DNA of 64,000 bases, from assembly GCF_014641945.1 (NCBI RefSeq), contig NZ_BMIJ01000008.1, positions 1 through 64,000 on the forward strand, written 5' to 3'. This document shows, in pieces, positions 18,145-26,244 of this stretch. Under the pieces are notes generated by a model. It ran no database searches and was not told the origin of the DNA. It saw only the letters and a program-made list of their open reading frames with translations. The translations under genes and the position numbers were made by a program. Source of the stretch: Marinobacterium zhoushanense. Lineage in GTDB: Bacteria; Pseudomonadota; Gammaproteobacteria; Pseudomonadales; Balneatricaceae. Numbering within the stretch: the first letter of the stretch is position 1; each line of letters opens with the position of its first letter.

Positions 18145-19311
18145 ATGAAAGCAGCCAACCCGATGTTGGAAAAACTTCAAGCCATTCTGCCCGAGATCCG
18201 TGCCAACGCGCGCAAGGCAGAAGAGCTGCGTATGGTGCCTCAGGAAAACATCGACATGCTGCACGGCATCCAGCTGAACCGTGCGTTCCTGCCCAAAGCC
18301 TACGGTGGTTTTGAGATCTCCCTGCCCGAATTTACCGACTGTATCGCCGCCTTGGCCGGCGCCTGCTGTTCAACCGCCTGGGCTTACAGCCTGCTCTGCA
18401 CCCACAACCACCAGATGGCGATGTTCAGTAAGCAGGCACAGGACGAGTTCTGGGGCGACAACCCGGATGCCGTTGCCTCCAGCTCCATCGCACCATTTGG
18501 CAAATATGAAGAGACCGAAGGTGGCATCATCTTCACCGGCGACATGAAGTGGAGCTCCGGTGTCGACCACGCCGACTGGATCATCGTCGGTCTGAACCGC
18601 CTGGTAAACGACGAGAAGGTTTACAGCTTCGCGGTGATTCCGAAGAGCGAATTCACCATCATCGACGACTGGTTCTCGGTCGCCATGCAGGGCTCCGGCA
18701 CCAAGACCGCACGTATCGAAGGCGTGTTCGTACCCGAACACCGCATCCAGGCCGCCAAGGATATGATGGAGGGCCGCCATGTAGGCCGTCCGCTCTATCC
18801 GGACTCCAAGATCTTCCACACCCCGTATCGCCCCTACTTCGCCTGCGGATTTGCGGCGATGAGCCTGGGCGTGGCTGAGCGCATGATCGAGGTGTATAAG
18901 GATCTGACCAAGAACCGCGTCCGCGCCTACACCGGCGCCAAGGTCGAGGGTTCTGTTCCGCCGATGCTGCGTATCGCCGAGTCCTACCAGCAGGTCAGCG
19001 CGGCCCGCGCCTACCTGGAGAAAACCTGGCAGGAGCACAAGGAGTACGGTGAGCGTCACGAGTACCCGGACCGCTACACTCTGGCCCACTGGCGTACCAA
19101 CCAGGCCTATGCGATCAAGATGTGTGTCGAAGCGGTCAACCGTCTGTGGTCCGTGATGGGCGCCTCCAACTGGTATGAGGACCGTGAAGGCCAGCGCTTG
19201 TGGCGCGAGTCCAACATGACCGCGGCTCACGCCTACACCGATTACGACGTCTGTGCCCAGATCATCGGTCGCGAACTGCTGGGTCTGGAGCCGGATCCGA
19301 CCTTGCTCTAA
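18145..19311 (+). CDS. 4-hydroxyphenylacetate 3-monooxygenase, oxygenase component (C2 type, acyl-CoA-dehydrogenase fold)
   Basis: A 388-residue flavin-dependent monooxygenase. It resembles Acinetobacter baumannii C2 throughout: MLEKLQAILPEIRANARKAEELR, FLPKAYGG.E.SLPEF, LAGAC..TAWA.SLLCTH.HQMAMFSKQ, ASSSIAPFGK, LYPDSKIF.TPYRPYFA.GF, NRVRAYTGA and the tail TDYDVCAQIIGRELLGLEPDPT. Family knowledge: C2 takes reduced flavin from a separate reductase and ortho-hydroxylates 4-hydroxyphenylacetate to homoprotocatechuate; it is unrelated to HpaB. The reductase gene follows 185 bp downstream and hpaD after that, so the three encode hydroxylation and ring opening in sequence. A related phenolic acid substrate cannot be excluded. 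Confidence 0.88.
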   Translation: MKAANPMLEKLQAILPEIRANARKAEELRMVPQENIDMLHGIQLNRAFLPKAYGGFEISLPEFTDCIAALAGACCSTAWAYSLLCTHNHQMAMFSKQAQDEFWGDNPDAVASSSIAPFGKYEETEGGIIFTGDMKWSSGVDHADWIIVGLNRLVNDEKVYSFAVIPKSEFTIIDDWFSVAMQGSGTKTARIEGVFVPEHRIQAAKDMMEGRHVGRPLYPDSKIFHTPYRPYFACGFAAMSLGVAERMIEVYKDLTKNRVRAYTGAKVEGSVPPMLRIAESYQQVSAARAYLEKTWQEHKEYGERHEYPDRYTLAHWRTNQAYAIKMCVEAVNRLWSVMGASNWYEDREGQRLWRESNMTAAHAYTDYDVCAQIIGRELLGLEPDPTLL

Positions 19312-19336
19312 GTCCCCTGTCTGCCGGGGTCACGAC

Positions 19337-19386
19337 GCCCGTCGTGCCCCCTCGGCGACGGGCCTGTCCCATACTTCCGGGGACAG
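19337..19386 (+). other. Two tandem hairpins between the oxygenase and reductase genes
   Basis: GCCCGTCG/CGACGGGC (19337-19363, 11-base loop) is followed directly by CTGTCCC/GGGACAG (19364-19386, 9-base loop). Neither has a T tract. They may stabilise the upstream message so that more oxygenase than reductase is made; inference only. Confidence 0.45.
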
Positions 19387-19496
19387 AAGCCGAGTCGTCC
19401 CCATGCGAAACTGACCAGCACCAAGCCTATTACAACAGATGTGACGTATCTGCCCGGCCCCGTCACCATCGTACCCAACACTCAGGAGTCGCCATC

Positions 19497-20435
19497 ATGT
19501 CTACTCAGGTTACCGAATTCGATGCCAAGGCGTTTCGCCGCGCCCTCGGCAACTTTGCCACCGGCATCACCGTGATCACCGCGACCACGCCGAGCGGCGA
19601 AAAGACCGGCGTTACCGCCAACAGCTTCAACTCGGTCTCCCTCGATCCGCCGCTGATCCTGTGGAGCATCGACAAGCGCTCTGGCAGCTGCAAGATCTTC
19701 GAGGAAGCGACTCACTTTGCGGTCAATATCCTCGCCGCCGACCAGATCAACGTCTCCAACCACTTTGCCCGTCCGAGCGAGGACAAATTCGCCGGTATCG
19801 ACTTTACCACCGGACTCGGTGGCGCACCGATCCTGCCGGACTGCTCCGCCGTGTTCCAGTGTGAAAAATACGAGACCGTCGAGGGCGGAGACCACTGGAT
19901 CCTGATCGGCAAGGTTGTCGGCTTCGACGATATCGGCCGCTCGCCGCTGCTCTACCATCAGGGCACCTACTCGGTGGCACTGCCGCACTCGCGCTTCCCG
20001 GAGAAGCAGGGTGAAGACAACAGCACGATCAAGGCGCTGGAAGGCCGCTTGGGCAACAACCTGTACTACCTGATGACCCAGGCGGTGCGCGCCTATCAGA
20101 AGGATTACCAACCGCTGCAACTGTCCACCGGCCTGCGCACCAGTGAGGCGCGCATGCTGATGGTGCTGGAACAGGATCGCAAGCTGTCGATCGACGACCT
20201 GCTGAAAGAGGTCAACATGCCGCGCAGCGAAATCGAAGCCGCCGCCGAGATCCTGCAGCGCAAGGAGCTGGTCGGCGTAACCGAGGATCGCTACCAGATC
20301 ACCGCGCGCGGCATCGAACAGGCGGATACGCTGTGGAACATCGCCGCCGAAGAGCAGGAGAAGATGTTCAGCCAGTTCAGCGACGAAGAGCTCGCCGCGT
20401 TCCGTAAGGTAGTGACAACCCTGGCCACGCGCTGA
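19497..20435 (+). CDS. Flavin reductase component with C-terminal MarR-like domain (HPA hydroxylase C1 type)
   Basis: A 312-residue two-domain protein. Residues about 10-165 are a flavin-reductase (HpaC/DIM6-like) domain: FRRALGNFATGITVITA...GVTANSFNSVSLDPPLILWSIDK...HFAVNIL. Residues about 170-312 form a MarR-like winged helix (YYLMTQAVRAYQ...LRTSEARMLMVLEQDRKLSIDDLLKEVNMPRSEIEAAAEILQRKELVG). This fusion is the hallmark of the A. baumannii C1 reductase, whose MarR-like domain represses the reductase activity until 4-hydroxyphenylacetate binds. The ATG at 19497 with AGGAG upstream is used. It supplies reduced FMN to the oxygenase encoded just upstream. Confidence 0.9.
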   Translation: MSTQVTEFDAKAFRRALGNFATGITVITATTPSGEKTGVTANSFNSVSLDPPLILWSIDKRSGSCKIFEEATHFAVNILAADQINVSNHFARPSEDKFAGIDFTTGLGGAPILPDCSAVFQCEKYETVEGGDHWILIGKVVGFDDIGRSPLLYHQGTYSVALPHSRFPEKQGEDNSTIKALEGRLGNNLYYLMTQAVRAYQKDYQPLQLSTGLRTSEARMLMVLEQDRKLSIDDLLKEVNMPRSEIEAAAEILQRKELVGVTEDRYQITARGIEQADTLWNIAAEEQEKMFSQFSDEELAAFRKVVTTLATR

Positions 20436-20471
20436 TTAGCACAAGCCGAACGAGAATAAGAGGTATAGGTA

Positions 20472-21398
20472 ATGGGTAAACTGGCCCTCGTTGCAAAGAT
20501 CACCCACGTCCCCTCCATGTACCTGTCCGAGCTGGACGGGCCGCGGAAAGGGTTCCGTCAGGCAGCCATCGATGGCCATATCGAGATCGGCAAGCGCTGC
20601 CGCGAGCTCGGCGTTGATACCATCGTTGTGTTCGATACCCACTGGCTGGTCAACGCCGGGTACCACATCAACTGCGCGCCGCACTGGGCCGGCAACTACA
20701 CCAGCAACGAGCTGCCCCACTTCATCTCCAACATGGCGTTCGAGTACGACGGCAACCCGGAGCTGGGCCGCATACTGGCAGCCGAGTGCAACGCACAGGG
20801 TGTGGACACCCTGGCCCATGACGCCACCACGCTGGACCCGGAGTACGGCACCCTGGTACCCATGCGCTATATGAACGAAGACCGCCACTTCAAGGTGATC
20901 TCGGTGTCGGCCATGTGCACCGTGCACTACCTCAACGATTCCGCCCGCCTGGGCTGGGCCATGCGCGAGGCGATCGAGAAGCACTACGACGGCACCGTAG
21001 CGTTCTTCGCCAGCGGCTCCCTGTCCCACCGCTTCGCCCAGAACGGCCTGGCACCGGAGTTCGCCACCAGGGTCTGGAGCCCGTTCTTGGAAACTCTGGA
21101 CCATGAAGTCGTGGAGATGTGGAAGCGCGGCGACTGGAAAACCTTCTGCGAGATGCTGCCGGAGTACGCGGTCAAGGGCCACGGTGAGGGCTTCATGCAC
21201 GACACCGCGATGATGCTCGGCGCCCTGGGCTGGTCCGACTACGAGGGCCAGGCGGAGGTGCTGACCCCCTACTTCGGCAGCTCCGGCACCGGCCAGATCA
21301 ACTGCGTGTTCCCGGTCACGCCGCAGGACGGCAGCGCCGTACCCGGCCCCCAGGCCTCGGTCGAAGCAGGCTTCGCGCCGGGCGCCAGCCGAATCTAA
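20472..21398 (+). CDS. hpaD: 3,4-dihydroxyphenylacetate (homoprotocatechuate) 2,3-dioxygenase, copy 2
   Basis: A 308-residue extradiol dioxygenase, identical to the copy at 8356-9282 except for three residues (K instead of Q in MWKRGDWKTF, A for S in ASVEAGF, and a final I for L). It follows the hydroxylase reductase gene by 36 bp and completes a short operon: hydroxylation, flavin reduction, ring cleavage. The upstream 15 or so bases including the ribosome-binding site are nearly the same as at copy 1, but sequence before that differs. Scattered silent differences show the copies have begun to diverge. A strong terminator follows. Confidence 0.92.
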   Translation: MGKLALVAKITHVPSMYLSELDGPRKGFRQAAIDGHIEIGKRCRELGVDTIVVFDTHWLVNAGYHINCAPHWAGNYTSNELPHFISNMAFEYDGNPELGRILAAECNAQGVDTLAHDATTLDPEYGTLVPMRYMNEDRHFKVISVSAMCTVHYLNDSARLGWAMREAIEKHYDGTVAFFASGSLSHRFAQNGLAPEFATRVWSPFLETLDHEVVEMWKRGDWKTFCEMLPEYAVKGHGEGFMHDTAMMLGALGWSDYEGQAEVLTPYFGSSGTGQINCVFPVTPQDGSAVPGPQASVEAGFAPGASRI

Positions 21399-21458
21399 TC
21401 CCCTGGCTGGATCGCCTTGCATCCAGCCGCCTTCGTTGTGTGTTGTTTGGCTCCTTTG

Positions 21459-21485
21459 ACGGCCCGCTCTGCGGGCCGTTTTTTT
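21459..21485 (+). terminator. Rho-independent terminator after hpaD copy 2
   Basis: ACGGCCCGC, TCT loop, GCGGGCCGT, then seven T's. The GGCCCGC/GCGGGCC stem core is the same as in the terminator after hpaD copy 1, though the surrounding sequence differs. Confidence 0.9.
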
Positions 21486-21549
21486 ACGTCTATCAGCACA
21501 GTATGATGGTGCCCAGAGTAAAAAACAGAATTGGGTTAGGACGGGTGAC

Positions 21550-21924
21550 ATGAATCTAGCTGAGCCGGGACAGGCGACGATCAGGATCAAGAATCTACGC
21601 TTGCGCACCTTCATCGGCATCAACGATGAGGAAAAACAGAAGCAACAGGACGTGATCATCAATGTATTGATGCGCTATCGCGTCGACCCCGCCATAGAGC
21701 ACAACGATATCGACCACGCCCTGAACTACCGCACCATCAACAAGGCGATCATCAACCACGTCGAGAACGGCCACTTCCTGCTGCTGGAGAAGATGGTCAG
21801 CGAGGTGCTCGAGATCGTCATGCGCGATCCCAAGGTGTGTCACGCCCAGGTCGAGATCGACAAGCCGCATGCATTGCGCTTTGCCGACTCGGTGTCCATC
21901 ACCCTGTGCGACCAGCGCGACTGA
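21550..21924 (+). CDS. folX: Dihydroneopterin triphosphate 2'-epimerase FolX
   Basis: A 124-residue protein of the tunnelling (T-)fold, closely resembling E. coli FolX: IRIKNLRLRTFIGI, ALNYRT..K.II.HVEN..F.LLEK, VEIDK.HALR.ADSVS.TL. These features separate it from FolB, which is encoded elsewhere in this window (39258-39611). It converts dihydroneopterin triphosphate to dihydromonapterin triphosphate. First gene of folX-CYTH-folM; with FolM it makes tetrahydromonapterin, which in Pseudomonas serves phenylalanine hydroxylase. The ATG at 21550 has AGGACGG upstream. Confidence 0.93.
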   Translation: MNLAEPGQATIRIKNLRLRTFIGINDEEKQKQQDVIINVLMRYRVDPAIEHNDIDHALNYRTINKAIINHVENGHFLLLEKMVSEVLEIVMRDPKVCHAQVEIDKPHALRFADSVSITLCDQRD

Positions 21925-21938
21925 CACGGAGCCCTCTG

Positions 21939-23024
21939 GTGTTGGTCGAAACCGAGATCAAACTGCGTATTCCCCCGCAGATGGCCGAGCGGATCACCGC
22001 CCATCCGCTGGTCAATGCACGTCTGAATGGCGACTGGACTCGCATCGAACTGTTCAACCAGTATTACGACACCGAAGATCTGGCGCTGGATCGAGCCGCG
22101 CTGGCACTGCGCCTGCGTCGCGACGGTGACCAGGTGATCCAGACCCTGAAGGGGCGCGGCGAAAGCATCGCCGGTCTGTCGGTGCGCAACGAATGGGACT
22201 GGTATCTGCAGCAGGAAACACTGTCACTGCACCTGCTGCAGACACCCGAGCTGCCAGAGGTCCTGCGACACATCGATCTCGACCGGCTGCAGCCGCTGTT
22301 CAGAACCGACTTCACCCGCACCAAGGCGGCCCTGTGCTGGCAATACCAGAGCGAAGAGGTAGAGATAGAGCTGGCGTTGGATCGCGGTGAGGTGGTTGCG
22401 GGCAACACGCGCGCACCGTTAGTGGAGCTGGAGCTGGAGCTGCGTCGCGGCCCCCAGCAGGCACTGCTCGATTTCGCCCTGGGGCTGGCGGAAAACCTGC
22501 CGCTGCAGCCCTGGGACAGCGCCAAGGCTGAGCGCGGCTACCGGTTGATCGACCCGAGTCGGATACCGAGCCTGCCGCCACTGCGCGGCTGGTCCCTGAG
22601 CCAACCGGCCGGGCAGCTGATGCTGGCACTCGCCGAACGTCTGGCAGCCCGCGCGGTGTGCTCAAGCGAGAGGCTCTACCTGGACGACAGCTCGTCGACT
22701 CAGGGTCTGCTGCAGACACTGGCACAACTGTCGGCGCTGATCGGGCTGCAGTCCAACCTCGGGTTGTTCTCGAGCAAACAGAAAACCGTTGTAGAAAATC
22801 TCAGGCACGAGCTGGAGTCCCTTCAACCAGAGGATGTCAGCGCATTTCGTACGGTGCTGGAGGCCGATCCCAACTGGGGCTGGATGATACTGAGCCTGGC
22901 CCGGCTTCAACTGCAGCCAGTAGCGCAGAGCGTTGATGGCCGCACCTGGCTGGCAGCCACCCAACCACGCAATCAGGCGCAATCCGCACTGATAGAGACG
23001 ATTAGCGAGGGCGCCGATGACTGA
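21939..23024 (+). CDS. CYTH-domain inorganic triphosphatase (YgiF-like)
   Basis: About 361 residues from a GTG at 21939, chosen because CGGAG lies 7 bases before it and the product then starts VETEIKLRI, the CYTH signature ExExK. The CYTH domain covers about residues 1-200 (LALRLRRDGDQVIQTLKGRG; VEIELALDRGEVV; VELELELRRGP), followed by a C-terminal helical segment resembling a shortened CHAD-like region. Related YgiF hydrolyses tripolyphosphate. It starts 14 bp after folX and overlaps folM by 8 bp, so it is tightly embedded in the pterin operon. A link between triphosphate hydrolysis and the FolX product (a pterin triphosphate) is a speculation suggested by that position. Confidence 0.85.
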   Translation: MLVETEIKLRIPPQMAERITAHPLVNARLNGDWTRIELFNQYYDTEDLALDRAALALRLRRDGDQVIQTLKGRGESIAGLSVRNEWDWYLQQETLSLHLLQTPELPEVLRHIDLDRLQPLFRTDFTRTKAALCWQYQSEEVEIELALDRGEVVAGNTRAPLVELELELRRGPQQALLDFALGLAENLPLQPWDSAKAERGYRLIDPSRIPSLPPLRGWSLSQPAGQLMLALAERLAARAVCSSERLYLDDSSSTQGLLQTLAQLSALIGLQSNLGLFSSKQKTVVENLRHELESLQPEDVSAFRTVLEADPNWGWMILSLARLQLQPVAQSVDGRTWLAATQPRNQAQSALIETISEGADD

Positions 23025-23724
23025 TACAAACACTGCACCCTGGGTGCTGATCACCGGCGGCGCTCAGCGTCTGGGGCTGCACTGTGCCCAACGCCTGGTC
23101 GAGGATGGCCACCGGGTGATCGTCACCTGCCGTTCGCTCAGAGCGGAGTGGAATGACACCCCGCTGGAGGGGATAGAGGTGGTGTTGGCGGACTTCTCCA
23201 CAGCGGCCGGCGTCCAGGCACTGATCGATCAGCTCAACGCACGCCAGATCAGGCTACGCGCACTTATCCACAACGCCTCGGTGTGGATGGCCGACGATGA
23301 CAGCGGCGACGCGTTTCAGCAGATGTTCGCCGTGCATATGCAGGCGCCCTATATGCTCAACCAGGCGGCGCGTGCCTGGTTCGAACCGGGCCAGCCGGCG
23401 GATATCATCCATATGACCGACTACGTGGCACAGCGCGGCGCGCGCCATATGGCCTATGCTGCGACCAAGTCGGGGCTGGAGAACCTGACCCTCTCCTTCG
23501 CCAGCCAACTGGCACCGCAGATCAAGGTCAACAGCATCGCGCCATCGCTGATCATGTTCAACGAGGGTGACGATGAGGCCTACCGCGCCAAGGCGCTGGC
23601 CAAATCCGCACTGGCGATAGAGCCAGGACCGGAGGTGGTATACCAGGCGGTGCGCTACCTGCTAGACAACCCCTATGTGACCGGCACCTGCCTGGAGCTG
23701 AACGGCGGGCGCAACCTGCGCTGA
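23017..23724 (+). CDS. folM: Dihydromonapterin reductase FolM
   Basis: A 235-residue short-chain dehydrogenase with the N-terminal ITGGAQRLGL nucleotide motif and the active-site YAATK. Matches to E. coli FolM are specific: LIHNAS.WMA, IIHMTDYVAQRG, HMAYAATKSGLENLT.SFA..LAP..KVNSIAPSLI.FNE.DD and the C-terminal LNGGRNLR. It reduces dihydromonapterin to tetrahydromonapterin with NADPH. Its ATG overlaps the CYTH gene by 8 bp, indicating translational coupling. Convergent with the multicopper oxidase gene 19 bp beyond. Confidence 0.93.
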   Translation: MTDTNTAPWVLITGGAQRLGLHCAQRLVEDGHRVIVTCRSLRAEWNDTPLEGIEVVLADFSTAAGVQALIDQLNARQIRLRALIHNASVWMADDDSGDAFQQMFAVHMQAPYMLNQAARAWFEPGQPADIIHMTDYVAQRGARHMAYAATKSGLENLTLSFASQLAPQIKVNSIAPSLIMFNEGDDEAYRAKALAKSALAIEPGPEVVYQAVRYLLDNPYVTGTCLELNGGRNLR

Positions 23725-23743
23725 CGCCCGTCCATCCCAAGGT

Positions 23744-25105
23744 TCAGGCTACCTCTACGTAACCCATCAACCCGGTCTTCATATGGTCGACCACGTGACA
23801 GTGGTACATCCAGCGCCCCGGGTTATCGGCCACAAATGCAACCCGCATGCGCTCGTTCTTGCCCAGCAACGCGGTGTCGCTCTGGTAGGGCTGGATCTCC
23901 CGCTTGTCGGAATCAAGGATGGTGAAGGTGTGTCCGTGCAGGTGGATCGGGTGGTGGTACTGGGTGGCATTGTCCAGGCTGAAGATATAGGTTTTGCCCC
24001 GCTCCAGACGCGCCAGCGGCTCCGGAATATGCCCCTCGCTCATCCCCTGCCAGGCCACCCGGTTGATGGTCCAGAACACCGGGTGCATCTCGCCGTTTTT
24101 GTTGACCGGGTTGATCGACGCATCCCACTCGAAGGCGAAATTCAGCGTCTCGGCGTTATCCAGATCCGGCTGTGGAATCGGGTTCATCGGCAGCCGCGGC
24201 AAGCTGCTCGCCTGGCGCTTACCCGCTACGCTGCGCACCTGCATCAGCGGTTTATCCCGGTGCATAAAGCGGATCGTCTCGCCCTCTTCCGGCGCCAGAA
24301 GCCCCAGATCCAGGCGCATGCCGGGCCCGACCAGATGACCGGACAGCGGGCGTGGTTCGGCCAGCGCGTTGCCATCGATCGCCAGGATCTGCACGGCTGG
24401 ATCCGAACAGGTCAGCTCGTAGGTCAGGGTGTTATCCACATTGGCAAAGCGCAGCCGCACGGCACCACCGGCTGGCACATCGTAGGTCGGATACTGGCGG
24501 CCGTTGATTGTCATCAACCGCCCGGGCGTGCCCATACGGGCCGCTTCGCGGGGCTTGGACAGCGCGGTAAAGGCGCCGTCATCCTTGACGTGCCAGTTCT
24601 TCATCGCCAGCGCGAGATCCACATCGAACCCCGGATCCTCCACCTCGTCGACTATCAATACGCCGACCAGCCCCCTGCCCAGCTGCTCGATACTGTTCAT
24701 GTGCGGGTGGTACCAGAAGGTGCCGGCGTCCGGCGGCGTGAATTCGTAAACAAAGAGCTCTCCAGGTTGAATCGGTTTCTGACAGAGAAATGGCACGCCA
24801 TCCATGTCGTTGCGGATACGCAGCCCATGCCAGTGGATGGTGGTGGGCTCCTGTAGGCGATTGGTCACGCCGATACGCACGCTTTGGTGCTGGCGAGCGC
24901 GGATCACCGGCGCCGGAAAACCGCCGTTAAAGCACCAGGCCGGCGTGGTGGTGCCCTCGATCAGACTGATATCGTTCGGCTCCACGAGCAGGTGGTAGTC
25001 CAGGTCCGGCGTCTGGCTGTCAGCCAGTACCAGGCGCGGAAGCTGACCGGCGGCAGCCAGTGTCAGCCCGGTTTGCAGGAAACGTCGTCGAGTCAGGATA
25101 GTCAT
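23744..25105 (-). CDS. Tat-exported multicopper oxidase (CumA-like)
   Basis: A 453-residue laccase-type oxidase. A twin-arginine signal (TRRRFLQTGLTLAAAG) is followed by three cupredoxin domains. All four copper motifs are present: HWHG (91-94), WYHPH (131-135), HPIHLHGH and YHCHVVDHMKTGLM near the C-terminus, the last including the type 1 copper cysteine. Relatives oxidise Mn(II), Fe(II), Cu(I) or phenols. A Fur-like site lies 37 bp upstream, hinting at iron-linked control and perhaps a ferroxidase role. It stands alone and is divergent from an ABC ATPase gene. Confidence 0.9.
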   Translation of the reverse strand: MTILTRRRFLQTGLTLAAAGQLPRLVLADSQTPDLDYHLLVEPNDISLIEGTTTPAWCFNGGFPAPVIRARQHQSVRIGVTNRLQEPTTIHWHGLRIRNDMDGVPFLCQKPIQPGELFVYEFTPPDAGTFWYHPHMNSIEQLGRGLVGVLIVDEVEDPGFDVDLALAMKNWHVKDDGAFTALSKPREAARMGTPGRLMTINGRQYPTYDVPAGGAVRLRFANVDNTLTYELTCSDPAVQILAIDGNALAEPRPLSGHLVGPGMRLDLGLLAPEEGETIRFMHRDKPLMQVRSVAGKRQASSLPRLPMNPIPQPDLDNAETLNFAFEWDASINPVNKNGEMHPVFWTINRVAWQGMSEGHIPEPLARLERGKTYIFSLDNATQYHHPIHLHGHTFTILDSDKREIQPYQSDTALLGKNERMRVAFVADNPGRWMYHCHVVDHMKTGLMGYVEVA

Positions 25106-25141
25106 TCGGTACCAGGTTAAGGCAGCTGTTCATTTGCTATC

Positions 25142-25160
25142 GATAATAATTATTATTTGT
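25142..25160. promoter_or_regulatory. Fur-box-like site
   Basis: GATAATAATTATTATTTGT matches the 19-bp Fur consensus at about 13 positions and contains the inverted hexamers. It lies in the 287-bp divergent region between the multicopper oxidase and ABC ATPase genes, closer to the oxidase start. The rest of that region shows no gene. Confidence 0.5.
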
Positions 25161-25392
25161 ATCTTTACAATGGTTAAGGCTTGATCTCAGGCATGGAACC
25201 TCGCGGTTAACCGAACAGGTCCATCTTCAATACGTCTGCATGCTTCCACCGATCAATAGACAAAGCGACCATGCAGGGGTATCTGCCAAGAACGGCGAGG
25301 AAACTTCAAAACGTGTTAAGCGCTGGCCGCGTGCCGCGATCTGTGTGATGCTGCCCCTCCAGCCGTACCGCAAGCAGTTACAGGTCCGAGAG

Positions 25393-26166
25393 ATGATCGA
25401 CATTCAAAACGTCCGTGTTTTTCAGCAGCAAACCCAGGTCTTCGATGGCTTTACGCTCAGGATCGAAGCGGGCGAGCGGGTCGCCATACTCGGCCCCAAC
25501 GGCGCCGGAAAAAGCACCCTGCTCAAGCTGATCAGCCGTGAACTCTACCCGGTGGAGCGTGAGGGCAGCCACGTCAAACTCTACGGTAACGAACGGGTCA
25601 ATCTGTGGCAGCTGCGCAGCCGCATCGGCTTCGTCTCCCACGACCTGCAGGAGGATTACACCCCCTACACCACCGCGCTGGATGTGATCGTCTCCGGCTT
25701 CTTCGGGTCTGTGGGTAGCCACGACCACCTGCAGCCAAGTGCGGAGCAGGTGGAAAAGGCCAGGGCGTTAATGGCACGCCTGGATATGACCAACTACAGC
25801 GGCACCATGTTCCAGCGTCTCTCCACCGGGCAGAAACGGCGCCTGCTGCTCGCCCGTGCCCTGGTCCACGAGCCCGAAGCGCTGATTCTGGATGAACCCT
25901 CCAACGGCCTGGATATGGGCGCCAGCCTGAAGATGCTGACCCTGCTGCGCGGTTTTTGCGGCCAGGGCCGCTCGATGCTGATTGCCACCCACCATGTGGA
26001 CGAGATCATTCCCGAGATCGAGCGGGTGGTGTTGATCAAGGAGGGACGAGTGGTCGCGGACGGCCCGAAGGCGGAGATCCTGACCACCGAGCATCTGTGC
26101 TCGCTGTACCAGACCGAGCTGAGCCTCAGCACTCAGGACGGCTGGTACCGCTGCTGGCACGGATAG
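25393..26166 (+). CDS. ABC transporter ATP-binding protein (orphan)
   Basis: A 257-residue single nucleotide-binding domain: Walker A GPNGAGKST (34-42), Q-loop near SHDLQEDY, signature LSTGQKRRLLLARAL, Walker B ALILDEPSNGLD and the H-loop ATHHVDEI. The ATG at 25393 gives the usual start MIDIQNVRVF; 51 upstream in-frame codons are not domain-like. No permease or binding protein gene is nearby, which is typical of the small YlmA/ModF-like group whose partner is unknown. A Fur-like site lies some 235 bp upstream. Function not assignable from sequence. Confidence 0.82.
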   Translation: MIDIQNVRVFQQQTQVFDGFTLRIEAGERVAILGPNGAGKSTLLKLISRELYPVEREGSHVKLYGNERVNLWQLRSRIGFVSHDLQEDYTPYTTALDVIVSGFFGSVGSHDHLQPSAEQVEKARALMARLDMTNYSGTMFQRLSTGQKRRLLLARALVHEPEALILDEPSNGLDMGASLKMLTLLRGFCGQGRSMLIATHHVDEIIPEIERVVLIKEGRVVADGPKAEILTTEHLCSLYQTELSLSTQDGWYRCWHG

Positions 26167-26244
26167 AGCTTTTGCAGATTTCAGCTGGTCAGAGCGGGTC
26201 TGTGTGAGAGCCGGAAAGGTAAAACGCGGCGCCCTGATGGATAT

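Noticed and set aside
8356..21398. Composite transposon bounded by the two hpaD copies
   Set aside because: No transposase, terminal inverted repeats or target duplications are seen at either copy; the repeats are ordinary genes.
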